Below, piece by piece: positions 7,299 through 14,977 of a DNA stretch of 22,022 nucleotides (positions are counted from its first letter, which is position 1; every line of letters begins with the position of its first letter). Both the position numbers and the translations under genes were made by a program. Source of the DNA: JBDKTH01 sp964558295 (lineage in GTDB: Bacteria; Planctomycetota; Planctomycetia; Pirellulales; Thermoguttaceae); the NCBI GenBank assembly GCA_964558295.1, contig CAZLDQ010000093.1, forward strand, positions 1 through 22,022, read 5' to 3'. The notes beneath the pieces are model-generated. The model saw only the letters and a program-made list of their open reading frames with translations, made no database searches and was not told the origin of the DNA.

Positions 7299-9467
7299 AT
7301 GCCCAACCCGATTCGCCTTGTATTGGTCCTTCACAATCATCAGCCGATTGGTAACTTCGAGAACGTCTGCGAACAGGCCTACCAGGACAGCTACTTGCCG
7401 TTCTTGGACGTCTTCTCACGCTACCAATCGCTGAAGATCGCCTTACACACCAGCGGCTCGTTGATGGAATGGCTCGAAACCCGGCACCCTGAGTATCTCG
7501 ACCGGTTGGCCGACCTGACGGCCCGCGGGCAGATCGAGATCATCGGCGGCCCCTACTTCGAGCCGATCCTGGCGATGATTCCCTCGCGTGACCGGATTGG
7601 GCAGATCCGCAGCTACACCAATTGGCTGGAAAACCGCCTCAGCGCCACGATCCGCGGGATGTGGATGCCCGAGCGGGTTTGGGAACAGTCGTACACCCGG
7701 GACTTGGTCGAAGCGGGCATGGAGTACACGGTTCTTGACGACTACCACTTCAAGAACGCCGGCCTGACTGAAGGCGAGTTGCATGGCCACTACCTGACCG
7801 AAGACGATGGGCATGTGATGTCGATCTTCCCGGGCAGCGAACGCCTGCGCTACACGATCCCGTTTGCCGATCCACAGGAGACGATCCACTACCTCGCCCA
7901 AATCTCTGAGCATCACCCCAATTCGGTGGTCGTGTTCGGCGACGACGGCGAGAAGTTTGGTACCTGGCCGGACACGAAAAAGCACTGCTACCAGGACGGC
8001 TGGCTCGTGCGGTTCTTCGACGCGTTGATGGCCAACCAGCAGTGGCTCCGGGTGACCACGCTGGCCGAGGCGGTCGACCACGTCAGTCCGCTGGGCAAGA
8101 TCTACCTGCCTGACGCAAGCTATCGCGAAATGACCGAATGGGCGTTGCCCACCGATCTGCAGATCGAATACCACCATGTGTCCCACGAAATGGAAGGCGA
8201 TCATCGCTGGCAGTCGTTGCGGCGATTCATGCGCGGTGGGTTCTGGCGCAACTTCAAGGTGAAGTACAGCGAAGCGGACGAGATGTACGCGCGGATGATG
8301 CACGTCAGCCGCCGGCTCCAGGAAACGCTCGACGGGGGTGCCCGGGGCGAATTGGTCGAGCAAGCCCGGACCGAACTGTATCGCGGTCAGTGCAACTGCA
8401 GCTACTGGCACGGGGCCTTCGGCGGGATCTACCTGCCACACCTGCGCAATGCCGTCTACAACCACCTGATTGCTGCTGACAATCTGTTGGATCGGGTTAC
8501 CAATCGTCCCGAAACGTGGATCGAATCGAAGGCCGAAGACTTCAACTTCGACGCCCGGCAGGAAGTCCAACTGGCCAATGACAAGCTGATCGCACTGCTG
8601 GCCCCCAGCCGTGGCGGACAACTCTACGAACTCGACGTCCGTTCGATTTGCCATAACCTTCTGGCCACCCTGACCCGCCGACCCGAACCCTATCATCGCA
8701 AGATCCTCGCCGGCCAGCACCAGGGCAACGGTCAGTGCGCGAGTATCCACGATCGGGTGGTCTTCAAACAGGAGGGACTCGATCAGCGAATCCAGTACGA
8801 CAGCCATCCACGCAAGAGTCTCATCGACCTGTTCTACGACAATGAGGTGACCTTGGAGGCCGTGGCCTCAGGGCAAGCCTGTCAGCGAGGCGACTTCGTT
8901 TTCGGGAGCTACGACGCCCGGGTGCGGCGGAATCCTGATCGGATCCAGGTGCAACTCGGCCGCGAGGGGAACGTCAACGGCATGCCCGTGCGGATTACCA
9001 AGGGCGTGACGCTCAACGCCGGTAGCGCGGTCCTGGAGATCGGCTATCTGCTGGAGAACCTGCCGCACAACCAGCGATTCCACTTTGCCGTGGAGTTGAA
9101 CTTTGCCGGGATGCCCGCTGGGGCTGATGACCGCTACTTCTACGATGGCCAGCAGAAGCGGCTCGGCCAGCTTGGCACGCGGCTGGACCTCGGCGACGTG
9201 ACCGGCCTGGGCTTGGTTGACGAATGGCTCGGCCTGGATGTGAGCCTAAAGATGTCGCGGCCCACGCATCTCTGGACGTTCCCGGTGGAGACAGTCAGCC
9301 AGTCGGAAGGCGGCTTTGAGGCGGTTCACCAGTCAGTGGTCGTGATGCCCCACTGGTATGTCACCCCGGATGCGGAAGGCCGCTGGGCGGTCACGATGCA
9401 ATTGGGAATCGACACGAGCCGGGCCGAAGCCCGGATGGAGCACTCGGCGCTGGCCGCTGGGATGTAG
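7299..9467 (+). CDS. GH57 4-alpha-glucanotransferase / alpha-amylase type
   Basis: This 722-residue GH57 enzyme is of the Thermococcus 4-alpha-glucanotransferase type, which moves maltooligosaccharide units between alpha-1,4-glucans. Visible regions are H12-N-H-Q-P16; GGPYFEPIL from residue 83; GMWMPERVWE with the predicted nucleophile E125; VFGDDGEKFG with the predicted acid/base D216; and CNCSYWHGAFGGIYLPHLR. These correspond closely to E123 and D214 of the T. litoralis enzyme. The rest should be the middle and C-terminal beta domains of this subfamily (DUF1925/DUF1926 type), for example the segment with LYELDVRSICHNLLATLTRR. ATG 7299 is chosen because the first strand and HNHQP motif follow it as in homologues; the frame stays open to a TTG at 7146, but that extension looks non-coding. 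There is no ribosome site and no signal peptide. It is the last gene of the glucan cluster. Confidence 0.9.
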   Translation: MPNPIRLVLVLHNHQPIGNFENVCEQAYQDSYLPFLDVFSRYQSLKIALHTSGSLMEWLETRHPEYLDRLADLTARGQIEIIGGPYFEPILAMIPSRDRIGQIRSYTNWLENRLSATIRGMWMPERVWEQSYTRDLVEAGMEYTVLDDYHFKNAGLTEGELHGHYLTEDDGHVMSIFPGSERLRYTIPFADPQETIHYLAQISEHHPNSVVVFGDDGEKFGTWPDTKKHCYQDGWLVRFFDALMANQQWLRVTTLAEAVDHVSPLGKIYLPDASYREMTEWALPTDLQIEYHHVSHEMEGDHRWQSLRRFMRGGFWRNFKVKYSEADEMYARMMHVSRRLQETLDGGARGELVEQARTELYRGQCNCSYWHGAFGGIYLPHLRNAVYNHLIAADNLLDRVTNRPETWIESKAEDFNFDARQEVQLANDKLIALLAPSRGGQLYELDVRSICHNLLATLTRRPEPYHRKILAGQHQGNGQCASIHDRVVFKQEGLDQRIQYDSHPRKSLIDLFYDNEVTLEAVASGQACQRGDFVFGSYDARVRRNPDRIQVQLGREGNVNGMPVRITKGVTLNAGSAVLEIGYLLENLPHNQRFHFAVELNFAGMPAGADDRYFYDGQQKRLGQLGTRLDLGDVTGLGLVDEWLGLDVSLKMSRPTHLWTFPVETVSQSEGGFEAVHQSVVVMPHWYVTPDAEGRWAVTMQLGIDTSRAEARMEHSALAAGM

Positions 9468-9495
9468 ACAAATCACCTGCTAACGACCCGCAGTC

Positions 9496-9530
9496 AGGGA
9501 CGGCAGATGCATTCTGCCGTCCCTTCTTTT
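9496..9530 (+). terminator. Strong intrinsic terminator after the glucan cluster
   Basis: AGGGACGGCAGA (9496-9507) pairs perfectly with TCTGCCGTCCCT (9513-9524), giving a 12-bp stem with a TGCAT loop, followed by TCTTTT. It lies 29 bases after the GH57 stop, between convergent genes. Confidence 0.9.
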
Positions 9531-9557
9531 GCGCCATCGACCTTTTGCGCCACCGAC
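9526..9557 (+). repeat. 16-bp imperfect tandem repeat after the terminator
   Basis: The unit cttttgcgccatcgac (9526-9541) is followed immediately by a copy with one change (9542-9557). The first copy starts inside the T-run of the terminator, so the duplication also doubles the CTTTTGCG segment. Confidence 0.8.
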
Positions 9558-9719
9558 AAAACCGGGGGCGTTCCAATTCCAACGACTGGGGAATTGACCG
9601 GTTTGGTTCGCTGAATTCAATCACAACCATCTAGACAACTCCACAGTCTCCTCGAATAGCGTGCCATCCGTGAACTTGGTACAAGGTCATCTCAAGCAGC
9701 GGCGGATTCCTTTCGGCCG

Positions 9720-10409
9720 TCATCGCGCCAATGCGAACCAGTCCACTTCGGCGTCAAACCCTTTCTTCCAGCCCACTTCGGCAAGAATCGGTGGAACGCA
9801 GCGGGCGGCCAGTTCCTGGCGGTTGGTGGCCAAGCTGAGATCACGAGGCGGCCGGCAGGGCTGATTGAGCACGATCCCAGCCACGTTCAGCCCGTCGCGG
9901 AACGTAGCGGCGGTGATCAGCGTTTGCAGGGTGTGGTTGATCGTGCCCAGCACGTTGCGCGCAACGACGATGAGCGGAAAGCCGAAGTCGCAGGCCAAAT
10001 CGGCCACGTAGTCGTTGTCGCCCATCGGCGACATCAGGCCTCCGGCCCCTTCGACGAGCACGATTTCCGACTGATCCAACCAATACTCGATCCCTGTGCG
10101 GAGCAACTGAGCATCAATCTCCTTGCCTTCGACACGGGCCGCCAGATGCGGGGCCAAGGGGGCCGCAAAACGCTGCGGGCAGACGCACGTCAGAGGCCCC
10201 GGTTTGCCCGCGGCTTCCCAGAGGGCCACCGCGTCTTCGGAGACAAGCGTTCGGCCTTTGCGCAAACAGCCGCTGGCGGCCGGCTTGTAGACCCCGACGC
10301 GATGCCCGGCCTCACGCAGTGCCCGGGCGATCAGCGAGGCAACGTAGGTCTTGCCGACCTCGGTATCAGTGCCGGTGATGAACAGACCGCGAGGTTTCTT
10401 GCGTTTCAT
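9720..10409 (-). CDS. bioD: Dethiobiotin synthetase
   Basis: BioD closes the ureido ring of dethiobiotin from DAPA, CO2 and ATP, the penultimate step of biotin synthesis. The 229-residue product begins with MKRKKPRG and the P-loop GTDTEVGKT at residues 13-21. YKPAASG follows with K42, matching the catalytic lysine segment of E. coli BioD. LVEGAGGLMSP is the second signature, and later come VARNVLGTINHTLQTL and GIVLNQP. The length is normal. The frame stays open to 10802, but ATG 10409 is chosen since the family starts a few residues before the P-loop. It lies 32 bases downstream of the DUF1080 gene on the same strand, so co-transcription is possible. No bioA, bioF or bioB is in the window. 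Confidence 0.93.
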   Translation of the reverse strand: MKRKKPRGLFITGTDTEVGKTYVASLIARALREAGHRVGVYKPAASGCLRKGRTLVSEDAVALWEAAGKPGPLTCVCPQRFAAPLAPHLAARVEGKEIDAQLLRTGIEYWLDQSEIVLVEGAGGLMSPMGDNDYVADLACDFGFPLIVVARNVLGTINHTLQTLITAATFRDGLNVAGIVLNQPCRPPRDLSLATNRQELAARCVPPILAEVGWKKGFDAEVDWFALAR

Positions 10410-10441
10410 GGGCGTTGGGCGGGCATGCTGTGGAGACGCGA

Positions 10442-12829
10442 TCACTTCTGGAGATAGAACAACGCCAGCCGGTCGCCAAGCTTTCCGGTGTTGGCTTTGA
10501 GCACGAGTGACTTCTGAAACTCGACGGGGGAAAGCCACAAGTAGCACCAGGAGAATGCGCCATGCCGGCCACTCAAGCAGGAGCGGAAGTCTCCCTGTTT
10601 GCCGAGCAGAGGGGCAAGGCTCGTGGCGGTCCAACCGTCCTGGGGTTGGCCATCGACCACCAGCATGTCGATCCCGGTCGGCGTTGCTTCCGGCTGTTGG
10701 TAGACGAAACCAACGAGGCGGCCGCAGCCGGCCTGCTGAATCAAGTCGCAGGTCCCTTCCTGGGCGGGCTGAAAAATGCCACGCAAACGCATGCGCTGGC
10801 AAATGTCGTTTCGGGTCCGCTCGGTGGCAGGCGTCATCGACACGGCCAGCCCCACCTCGTGAATCGGCTGGGCGCCGGTGTTCAGGACGGCAATCGTGAT
10901 CCCGTTGCCAAAGGGCATGGCCAGCCGGCTGGTCACGCCACCACGGTCGACCATCACGAAATTGTGGAAACGGCCTTGGCCTGCCAGACCGGGATACCAG
11001 AACCGCACCGGCGCGGCAATCGCCGGACGGTTTTCGCCGTCAACGGTCACTTCCAGCCAGAGGTCGTTGTTGTGGAGCAATTCCTTCTTGGCTCGCAGCT
11101 TGAGCCACTCGACAATTCCCGCTCCGTCGATATGGATGAGCGGCTCGCGCTGCCCCGGCTGGATCGTCCGCTTGGCCGATTCGAATCGCGGCATGGGGTC
11201 GTATTCGCGGTGGATGCCCCAGTCGGAATGCAAATGGCGATAATTGACCGCCGAAAGCCAGCCACGCGGGAAGCCTGCCTCCGGTCCAGCGAAGGTTTCC
11301 ACGGGCAGATCCTTGGGGAAAGTGACGTAGTCGATCCGGTAGTCGGCCGTCTTGGCGTCGCGAAGAACGATCTTCAGGCTCTTGACATAACTGAGCACGG
11401 TCAATAGCGGTTCGGGATCTTCCGTCAGCCCGGGCGTGGCATGAAGCAGTTCTTCGGGTTTGCACTCCAGCCGCGGCTTTGGTTCGCCGTCGAAGTAGAA
11501 CGCCAGCCAGCCGTCGTTGTTGCTACGTACAATACGGACCACGGCGCCCGGGCCGGATAGCTCAGCCAGCACGTGCTCGGCCGGCGCATCGCCGGAGATC
11601 GATTTCGACACGACCGCTGAACGGATGCCGTCGGCGACCGACAGGCGTTCGGGATTCAGCAGCCGATCCAGCAGGGCCGTGTTGGCCTGGGGCGGCACAG
11701 GACGCAGCCAAGCGTCGAGGCCGGTGCCGGGCGGAGCTTCCAGCACCTTCACGTTGCGGTACTCAATCCGTGCCTGGTGGTCTTGCAGCCCGATCCATCC
11801 GACCAGATGCCGGTGCTTGAGTTCCGGATGGTGGAGCGTGTTGTACTGCTGAACCAGTTCACCGTTCATCCAGGCGGAGATCATCCAGCCGTCGGCCTTG
11901 ATGACCACGCGGTTCCACTGGTCGGGCAAATCCGCCCGGGCGATCGGCGGAACGTTGCCGTAGAGGGCCAGGGTCTGATGCTTGTCGAGCTTTGTATCGT
12001 GCGGCGTGTGCCAGAGCTGGAGTTCCATGCCGTCGCCCGAGGGCCAGCCCTTCCGAGGCGTACGGATGCCGGCTCCGGAGTTGCCCGACTTCCCCATCTT
12101 GTACTCGAAGGAGAGGGTGAAATTGCCGTACTCTTTTTCCGAACGGAGGTAGTCCCCGCACTCCTTAGTCAGCACGACGGAACCGTTTTCCATTCTCCAG
12201 GCGTCCATCTTGCCCGGGGTCCACCAGCCGGCAAACGTCTTGCCGTTAAACATCGATGTGCCTGCCGGCTCCTGGACTCGTAGGTCGGCGAGCGTGGCCT
12301 GGCCACCGGCCACGGCCAAGCCAAGGCCAAAACGGCGGGCACGTGCCAGGCCGATCTCGGCCAGCGGCTGGTCGTCGACTGTGACGGTGAGTTCTGTGCC
12401 ATTGCGGCGGATCGCGGCCGTGTGCATCTTTCCTTCGATGGGCGCAACTCTCTGGCCTTCGGCAACCGTCTTGACGCCATCGCACACTTGGCCACAACGG
12501 CCTCCTTCACGCAGGATCACCTCGAGCCCCTTGCCGTTGGGAACTTCCGGCAAGAGGATTCGCCACTCGCCGCCCGAGGCAACCGACCAATTCAAACGCA
12601 GTTCGAAATCGCCGAACGAGAAGCCCGACAGAAGGGGTGTTGCCTGTGGGGTGCCACTCAGGCGTCCATCAGCGATGGTCCATCCGGCCGGCGGCACTTC
12701 ACCGTAGGTCCAGCCCTCCAACGAGTCAGGGCGGAGCAACTTCACGCCGAATGGCTCAGCGGCCAAGGCAAAGCAGCCGCCGAAGGAGAGCCAAACGAGA
12801 AGGGCCAAGTGCATCAAGGGGCGAATCAT
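10442..12829 (-). CDS. Secreted DUF1080-DUF1080-DUF2961-like multidomain protein
   Basis: The 795-residue protein has an N-terminal signal peptide (hydrophobic LMHLALLVWLSFGGCFALAAE, likely cut after AA). Two concanavalin-like domains follow. The first (about 28-185) is divergent. The second (about 190-365) is a good DUF1080 match, with MFNGKTFAGWW, GNFTLSFEYKMGKSGNSGAGIRTP, MELQLWHTPHDT, QWNRVVIKADGWMISAWMNGELVQQYN and IGLQDHQARIEYRNVKV. DUF1080 is the 3-keto-glycoside hydrolase/lyase family abundant in planctomycetes. The C-terminal 400 residues recall DUF2961 (GH172), with GPGAVVRIV...FYFDGEPKPRLE, FHNFVMVDRGG and SRLAMPFGNGITIAVLNTG. A role in breaking down an unusual polysaccharide outside the cytoplasm is inferred. 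It lies 69 bases after the AroE-like gene. No clear ribosome site is seen, and catalytic residues could not be mapped. Confidence 0.85.
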   Translation of the reverse strand: MIRPLMHLALLVWLSFGGCFALAAEPFGVKLLRPDSLEGWTYGEVPPAGWTIADGRLSGTPQATPLLSGFSFGDFELRLNWSVASGGEWRILLPEVPNGKGLEVILREGGRCGQVCDGVKTVAEGQRVAPIEGKMHTAAIRRNGTELTVTVDDQPLAEIGLARARRFGLGLAVAGGQATLADLRVQEPAGTSMFNGKTFAGWWTPGKMDAWRMENGSVVLTKECGDYLRSEKEYGNFTLSFEYKMGKSGNSGAGIRTPRKGWPSGDGMELQLWHTPHDTKLDKHQTLALYGNVPPIARADLPDQWNRVVIKADGWMISAWMNGELVQQYNTLHHPELKHRHLVGWIGLQDHQARIEYRNVKVLEAPPGTGLDAWLRPVPPQANTALLDRLLNPERLSVADGIRSAVVSKSISGDAPAEHVLAELSGPGAVVRIVRSNNDGWLAFYFDGEPKPRLECKPEELLHATPGLTEDPEPLLTVLSYVKSLKIVLRDAKTADYRIDYVTFPKDLPVETFAGPEAGFPRGWLSAVNYRHLHSDWGIHREYDPMPRFESAKRTIQPGQREPLIHIDGAGIVEWLKLRAKKELLHNNDLWLEVTVDGENRPAIAAPVRFWYPGLAGQGRFHNFVMVDRGGVTSRLAMPFGNGITIAVLNTGAQPIHEVGLAVSMTPATERTRNDICQRMRLRGIFQPAQEGTCDLIQQAGCGRLVGFVYQQPEATPTGIDMLVVDGQPQDGWTATSLAPLLGKQGDFRSCLSGRHGAFSWCYLWLSPVEFQKSLVLKANTGKLGDRLALFYLQK

Positions 12830-12852
12830 CGGAGGCCTGCTGGTCGGGGTGG

Positions 12853-12877
12853 GAATGGGGAATGACTAATGACCAAG
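12853..12877. repeat. AATGA-type degenerate intergenic repeat, copy 4
   Basis: The run gaatggggaatgactaatgacca lies between two minus-strand genes, so relative to transcription it is in the opposite orientation to copies 1-3. The units are aATGaC-like. Confidence 0.6.
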
Positions 12878-12898
12878 GGGTTCGCGGCCGTCAGACTT

Positions 12899-13747
12899 TC
12901 ATAACTCCAAAAACTCTTCGGCCGCCTCGTACATCACGGTAGTGTCCGGTTCGATCTCGGTCCAGAGTCTGAAATTGATCGCGGCTTGTTCGACGAAGAT
13001 TTCCAAACCGTCGATCACGGGGCAGCCGCGCTGCTCGGCGTGATGTACCAGCCAAGTGCGCGGCGGGTTGGGGATTACGTCGACGACGACGGTTTTTTCG
13101 GTCAGGTGGTCAAGCTTGAGTGGCAACTCGACGTCGGGGGCGCCTTCGCCGATCGAAGTGGCATTGATGAGCACCTGGGTTTCGGCAGGCACTTCGAACT
13201 CGCCTTGCCAGGGGAGCCGCACGGCATTGGCCTGAAGCTTGTGGATCAGGAGTTCCACGAGCTGGGTGCCCGCCGTCTCGTTGCGGCAAACGATCGTTAC
13301 CTGCGCGGCTTGGGCCAACGCGGCTTCGATGGCGATTGCCCGGGCCATGCGGCCGGCGCCGAGGATTACGACCTGCTTGCCGGCCGGATCCGTGCGCCGG
13401 GCAAGGGCCTGCAAGACGGCCTTACCTTCGGTGTTCTCGCCGACGAGCTGGTCATCTTTGCGAAGAAAGAAGTTTACTACTCCGCTAAGCTCGGCGGTCT
13501 GGCCATTGCGGTCGAGATGCTGGAGGATCGTTTGCTTGTGTGGTTCGCTGCAATTGCCGCCAGCGAACCCCATCGCCCGCATCCCGCGTACGGCAGTTGC
13601 CAAGTCGTCGGGCGAGACGTCCAACGAGAGATAACGCCAGTCCAACTGGAGCTGGCTGAATGCCTTTTCAAGCATGTATTGGGTGGGATTACCGGCCACG
13701 GGATGGCCGATCATGGCGAGGATTGGTTGCAGGAGGGAATCACTCAC
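12899..13747 (-). CDS. aroE: Divergent shikimate-dehydrogenase-like oxidoreductase
   Basis: AroE reduces 3-dehydroshikimate to shikimate with NADPH. The 282-residue product has the fold signatures: GHPV (residues 14-17), NCSEPHK with the likely catalytic K71, SGVVN, a Rossmann VILGAGRMARA and a C-terminal VEQAAINFRLW. It departs from canonical AroE in two places. The substrate loop that normally reads NPIxHSxSP is GHPVAGNPTQ, with both substrate-binding serines gone. The NTDGxG motif is NTEGKA, with E107 in place of the catalytic Asp. It may be a planctomycete AroE variant or act on another substrate. The GTG start at 13747 is tentative: GGAG lies about 11 bases upstream, and the length then fits the family. 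The frame stays open to 13915, but that part looks non-coding. Confidence 0.8.
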   Translation of the reverse strand: MSDSLLQPILAMIGHPVAGNPTQYMLEKAFSQLQLDWRYLSLDVSPDDLATAVRGMRAMGFAGGNCSEPHKQTILQHLDRNGQTAELSGVVNFFLRKDDQLVGENTEGKAVLQALARRTDPAGKQVVILGAGRMARAIAIEAALAQAAQVTIVCRNETAGTQLVELLIHKLQANAVRLPWQGEFEVPAETQVLINATSIGEGAPDVELPLKLDHLTEKTVVVDVIPNPPRTWLVHHAEQRGCPVIDGLEIFVEQAAINFRLWTEIEPDTTVMYEAAEEFLEL

Positions 13748-13833
13748 GGGGACGACGACTCCAAACGATCTGGCTGGTCCATTGGTGGGGTGCGTGATGT
13801 CCCCGCGCCACTCCAGCCGCGTGACATGAACGC

Positions 13834-13862
13834 ATTTTGGCTTACCGGGATGGTGAATGCAA
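13834..13862 (-). promoter_or_regulatory. Candidate promoter for the AroE-like gene
   Basis: On the minus strand TTGCAT (13862-13857) is followed by exactly 17 bases and CAAAAT (13839-13834). The leader to GTG 13747 would be about 80 bases. The hexamers match the sigma70 consensus 4/6 each. Confidence 0.4.
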
Positions 13863-13924
13863 CCGTTCCCCTCCGAAGAGGAGTTGGCCATTCCAGGCCT
13901 TTGGTGCAAAGCCACCTTTCAATT

Positions 13925-13939
13925 CTAGGTGATACCTAG
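13925..13939. promoter_or_regulatory. Perfect inverted repeat, possible operator
   Basis: CTAGGT and ACCTAG flank the three-base centre GAT. Its place in a divergent promoter region would suit a dimeric regulator. It is short, and no regulator gene is adjacent. Confidence 0.3.
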
Positions 13940-14070
13940 GGACACGAATGGGGTGGCGTGGACTGCGGAAGGCCCGGCCGCCTCCCCGGCGAATCTGCCA
14001 GCACACGGGAGATGTGATCACGCACCGAATTGGCCGTCTCCGGTGTATTCCCTGCCCAGGGGTGGGATGT

Positions 14071-14086
14071 CATAATCGACCGGATG
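14071..14086 (+). promoter_or_regulatory. Possible leaderless -10 element before the membrane protein
   Basis: CATAAT (14071-14076) stands seven bases before the ATG at 14084, the spacing expected if transcription starts at or next to the start codon. No ribosome site is seen. The -35 region (14048-14053, ttccct) is weak. Confidence 0.35.
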
Positions 14087-14899
14087 ACGCCTGCCCGACT
14101 CCTAATCGGATTGCTTCTGGTGGCGACCGTGCTGGTCGACATGGTGGCGTGGTCGGTGCTTCGACTGCAAGAGCCGCAGGGTTCGCAGGGCTTTGTCATC
14201 TCCCGCCAACTGTTCTGGTCGCTGGGCAGTTGCCAAGCCGGTTTGTTGGCTGTCTGGGCCGGGTTGGGAGGATACTCCCTCCCCTGGCGGTTGTTGGTCA
14301 CCATCGGGTGTGCTTGGGGATGGGCAAAGATCGTCGCGGGATTCGCAGACGACTTGCCGCGCGAGTTTATCCTCTCCGTCTTATGCCTGCAACTCTGGGC
14401 ACTCTCGCTCTTCGTCGCCTCGTTCATCTTGGCTGTCCGACTGGCGGGATATGCTCTCGAAAGATCTCCGGACCTGTCCTCGCCATTCGATAACATGGAT
14501 CGGAGACCTTTTCAATTTTCACTCAGGTGTCTGTTGTCTTGGTTAACCGTGACGGGCATCTTGCTAGGACTGATTCAATCCACGATAAGTTTCCAACACC
14601 TCGCCGAAGGTCTTGACAACCGAAATGCAGCACGGATCGCCATATTTTCGCTCTGCGAAGCGATCATGATCCTCGTGGCCGTGGAGACCGTTTTGGGTAA
14701 GGGCGGGAAGCGTTTTCTCCGGTTCGTCTTGGTTGTCGGGAGCGTATTGGCGATCTTTATCGCGTTGCATCATTTGCGGCCCGCGGGGGCCCCTGTGCTG
14801 GCTACCCTGTTGCAACTGGGTTGGCTGCTCGGCTCGTTGGGGGTGGTTCGCGTGGCCGGGTATCGGTTGACGTGGCGAGACGCCCACTTTACTGCGTAG
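14084..14899 (+). CDS. Uncharacterised membrane protein with FSLRxLL motif, about 8 helices
   Basis: I do not recognise the function. The 271-residue product has about eight hydrophobic segments: LLIGLLLVATVLVDMVAWSV, a segment at FWSLGSCQAGLLAVWAG, LLVTIGCAWGWAKIVAG, ILSVLCLQLWALSLFVASFI, LTVTGILLGLI, IAIFSLCEAIMILVAV, LRFVLVVGSVLAIFIAL and ATLLQLGWLLGSLGVVRVAG. Between helices 4 and 5, FQFSLRCLLSWLT resembles the 'FSLRxLL' motif found in front of membrane helices in many planctomycete proteins (from memory). ATG 14084 is preferred over an upstream TTG at 14030 because the first helix follows directly and a CATAAT lies just before it. It is the first plus-strand gene of this section; the next gene is 191 bases away behind three hairpins. 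Confidence 0.75.
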   Translation: MTPARLLIGLLLVATVLVDMVAWSVLRLQEPQGSQGFVISRQLFWSLGSCQAGLLAVWAGLGGYSLPWRLLVTIGCAWGWAKIVAGFADDLPREFILSVLCLQLWALSLFVASFILAVRLAGYALERSPDLSSPFDNMDRRPFQFSLRCLLSWLTVTGILLGLIQSTISFQHLAEGLDNRNAARIAIFSLCEAIMILVAVETVLGKGGKRFLRFVLVVGSVLAIFIALHHLRPAGAPVLATLLQLGWLLGSLGVVRVAGYRLTWRDAHFTA

Positions 14900-14901
14900 C
14901 G

Positions 14902-14977
14902 GGCGGGCTTGCCCGCCGTTGGCTCAAAGTCTCTGGTGCCCGGCACAAGTGCCAGGGCTAAACGGGCTGTTTGCCCG
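14902..14977 (+). promoter_or_regulatory. Three consecutive hairpins between the membrane protein and TonB receptor genes
   Basis: GGCGGGC-tt-GCCCGCC (14902-14917) starts a few bases from the stop codon. GCCCGGCAC-aa-GTGCCaGGGC (14938-14958, one bulge) follows, then CGGGC-tgttt-GCCCG (14963-14977). They could be a terminator/anti-terminator set, a palindromic repeat element, or the core of a degenerate riboswitch upstream of the BtuB-like receptor. No T-run follows any of them. Confidence 0.55.

Larger units (their letters stand above)
13748..14083. other. Divergent intergenic region, about 336 bases
   Basis: The region between the AroE-like gene (minus) and the membrane protein (plus) holds a minus-strand promoter candidate (13834-13862), a perfect inverted repeat CTAGGT-gat-ACCTAG (13925-13939) and a CATAAT eight bases before the plus-strand ATG. 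No gene was recognised. If the AroE-like protein really starts at 13915, part of this would be coding. Confidence 0.5.

Noticed and set aside
7443..8807. 454-codon open frame on minus opposite the second GH57 gene
   Set aside because: It is antisense to all five GH57 regions, and the translation has no family features.
13748..13915. In-frame N-terminal extension of the AroE-like gene
   Set aside because: The added 56 residues lack AroE similarity and would overlap a promoter-like site. The GTG at 13747 gives the normal family length, though this start is not certain.
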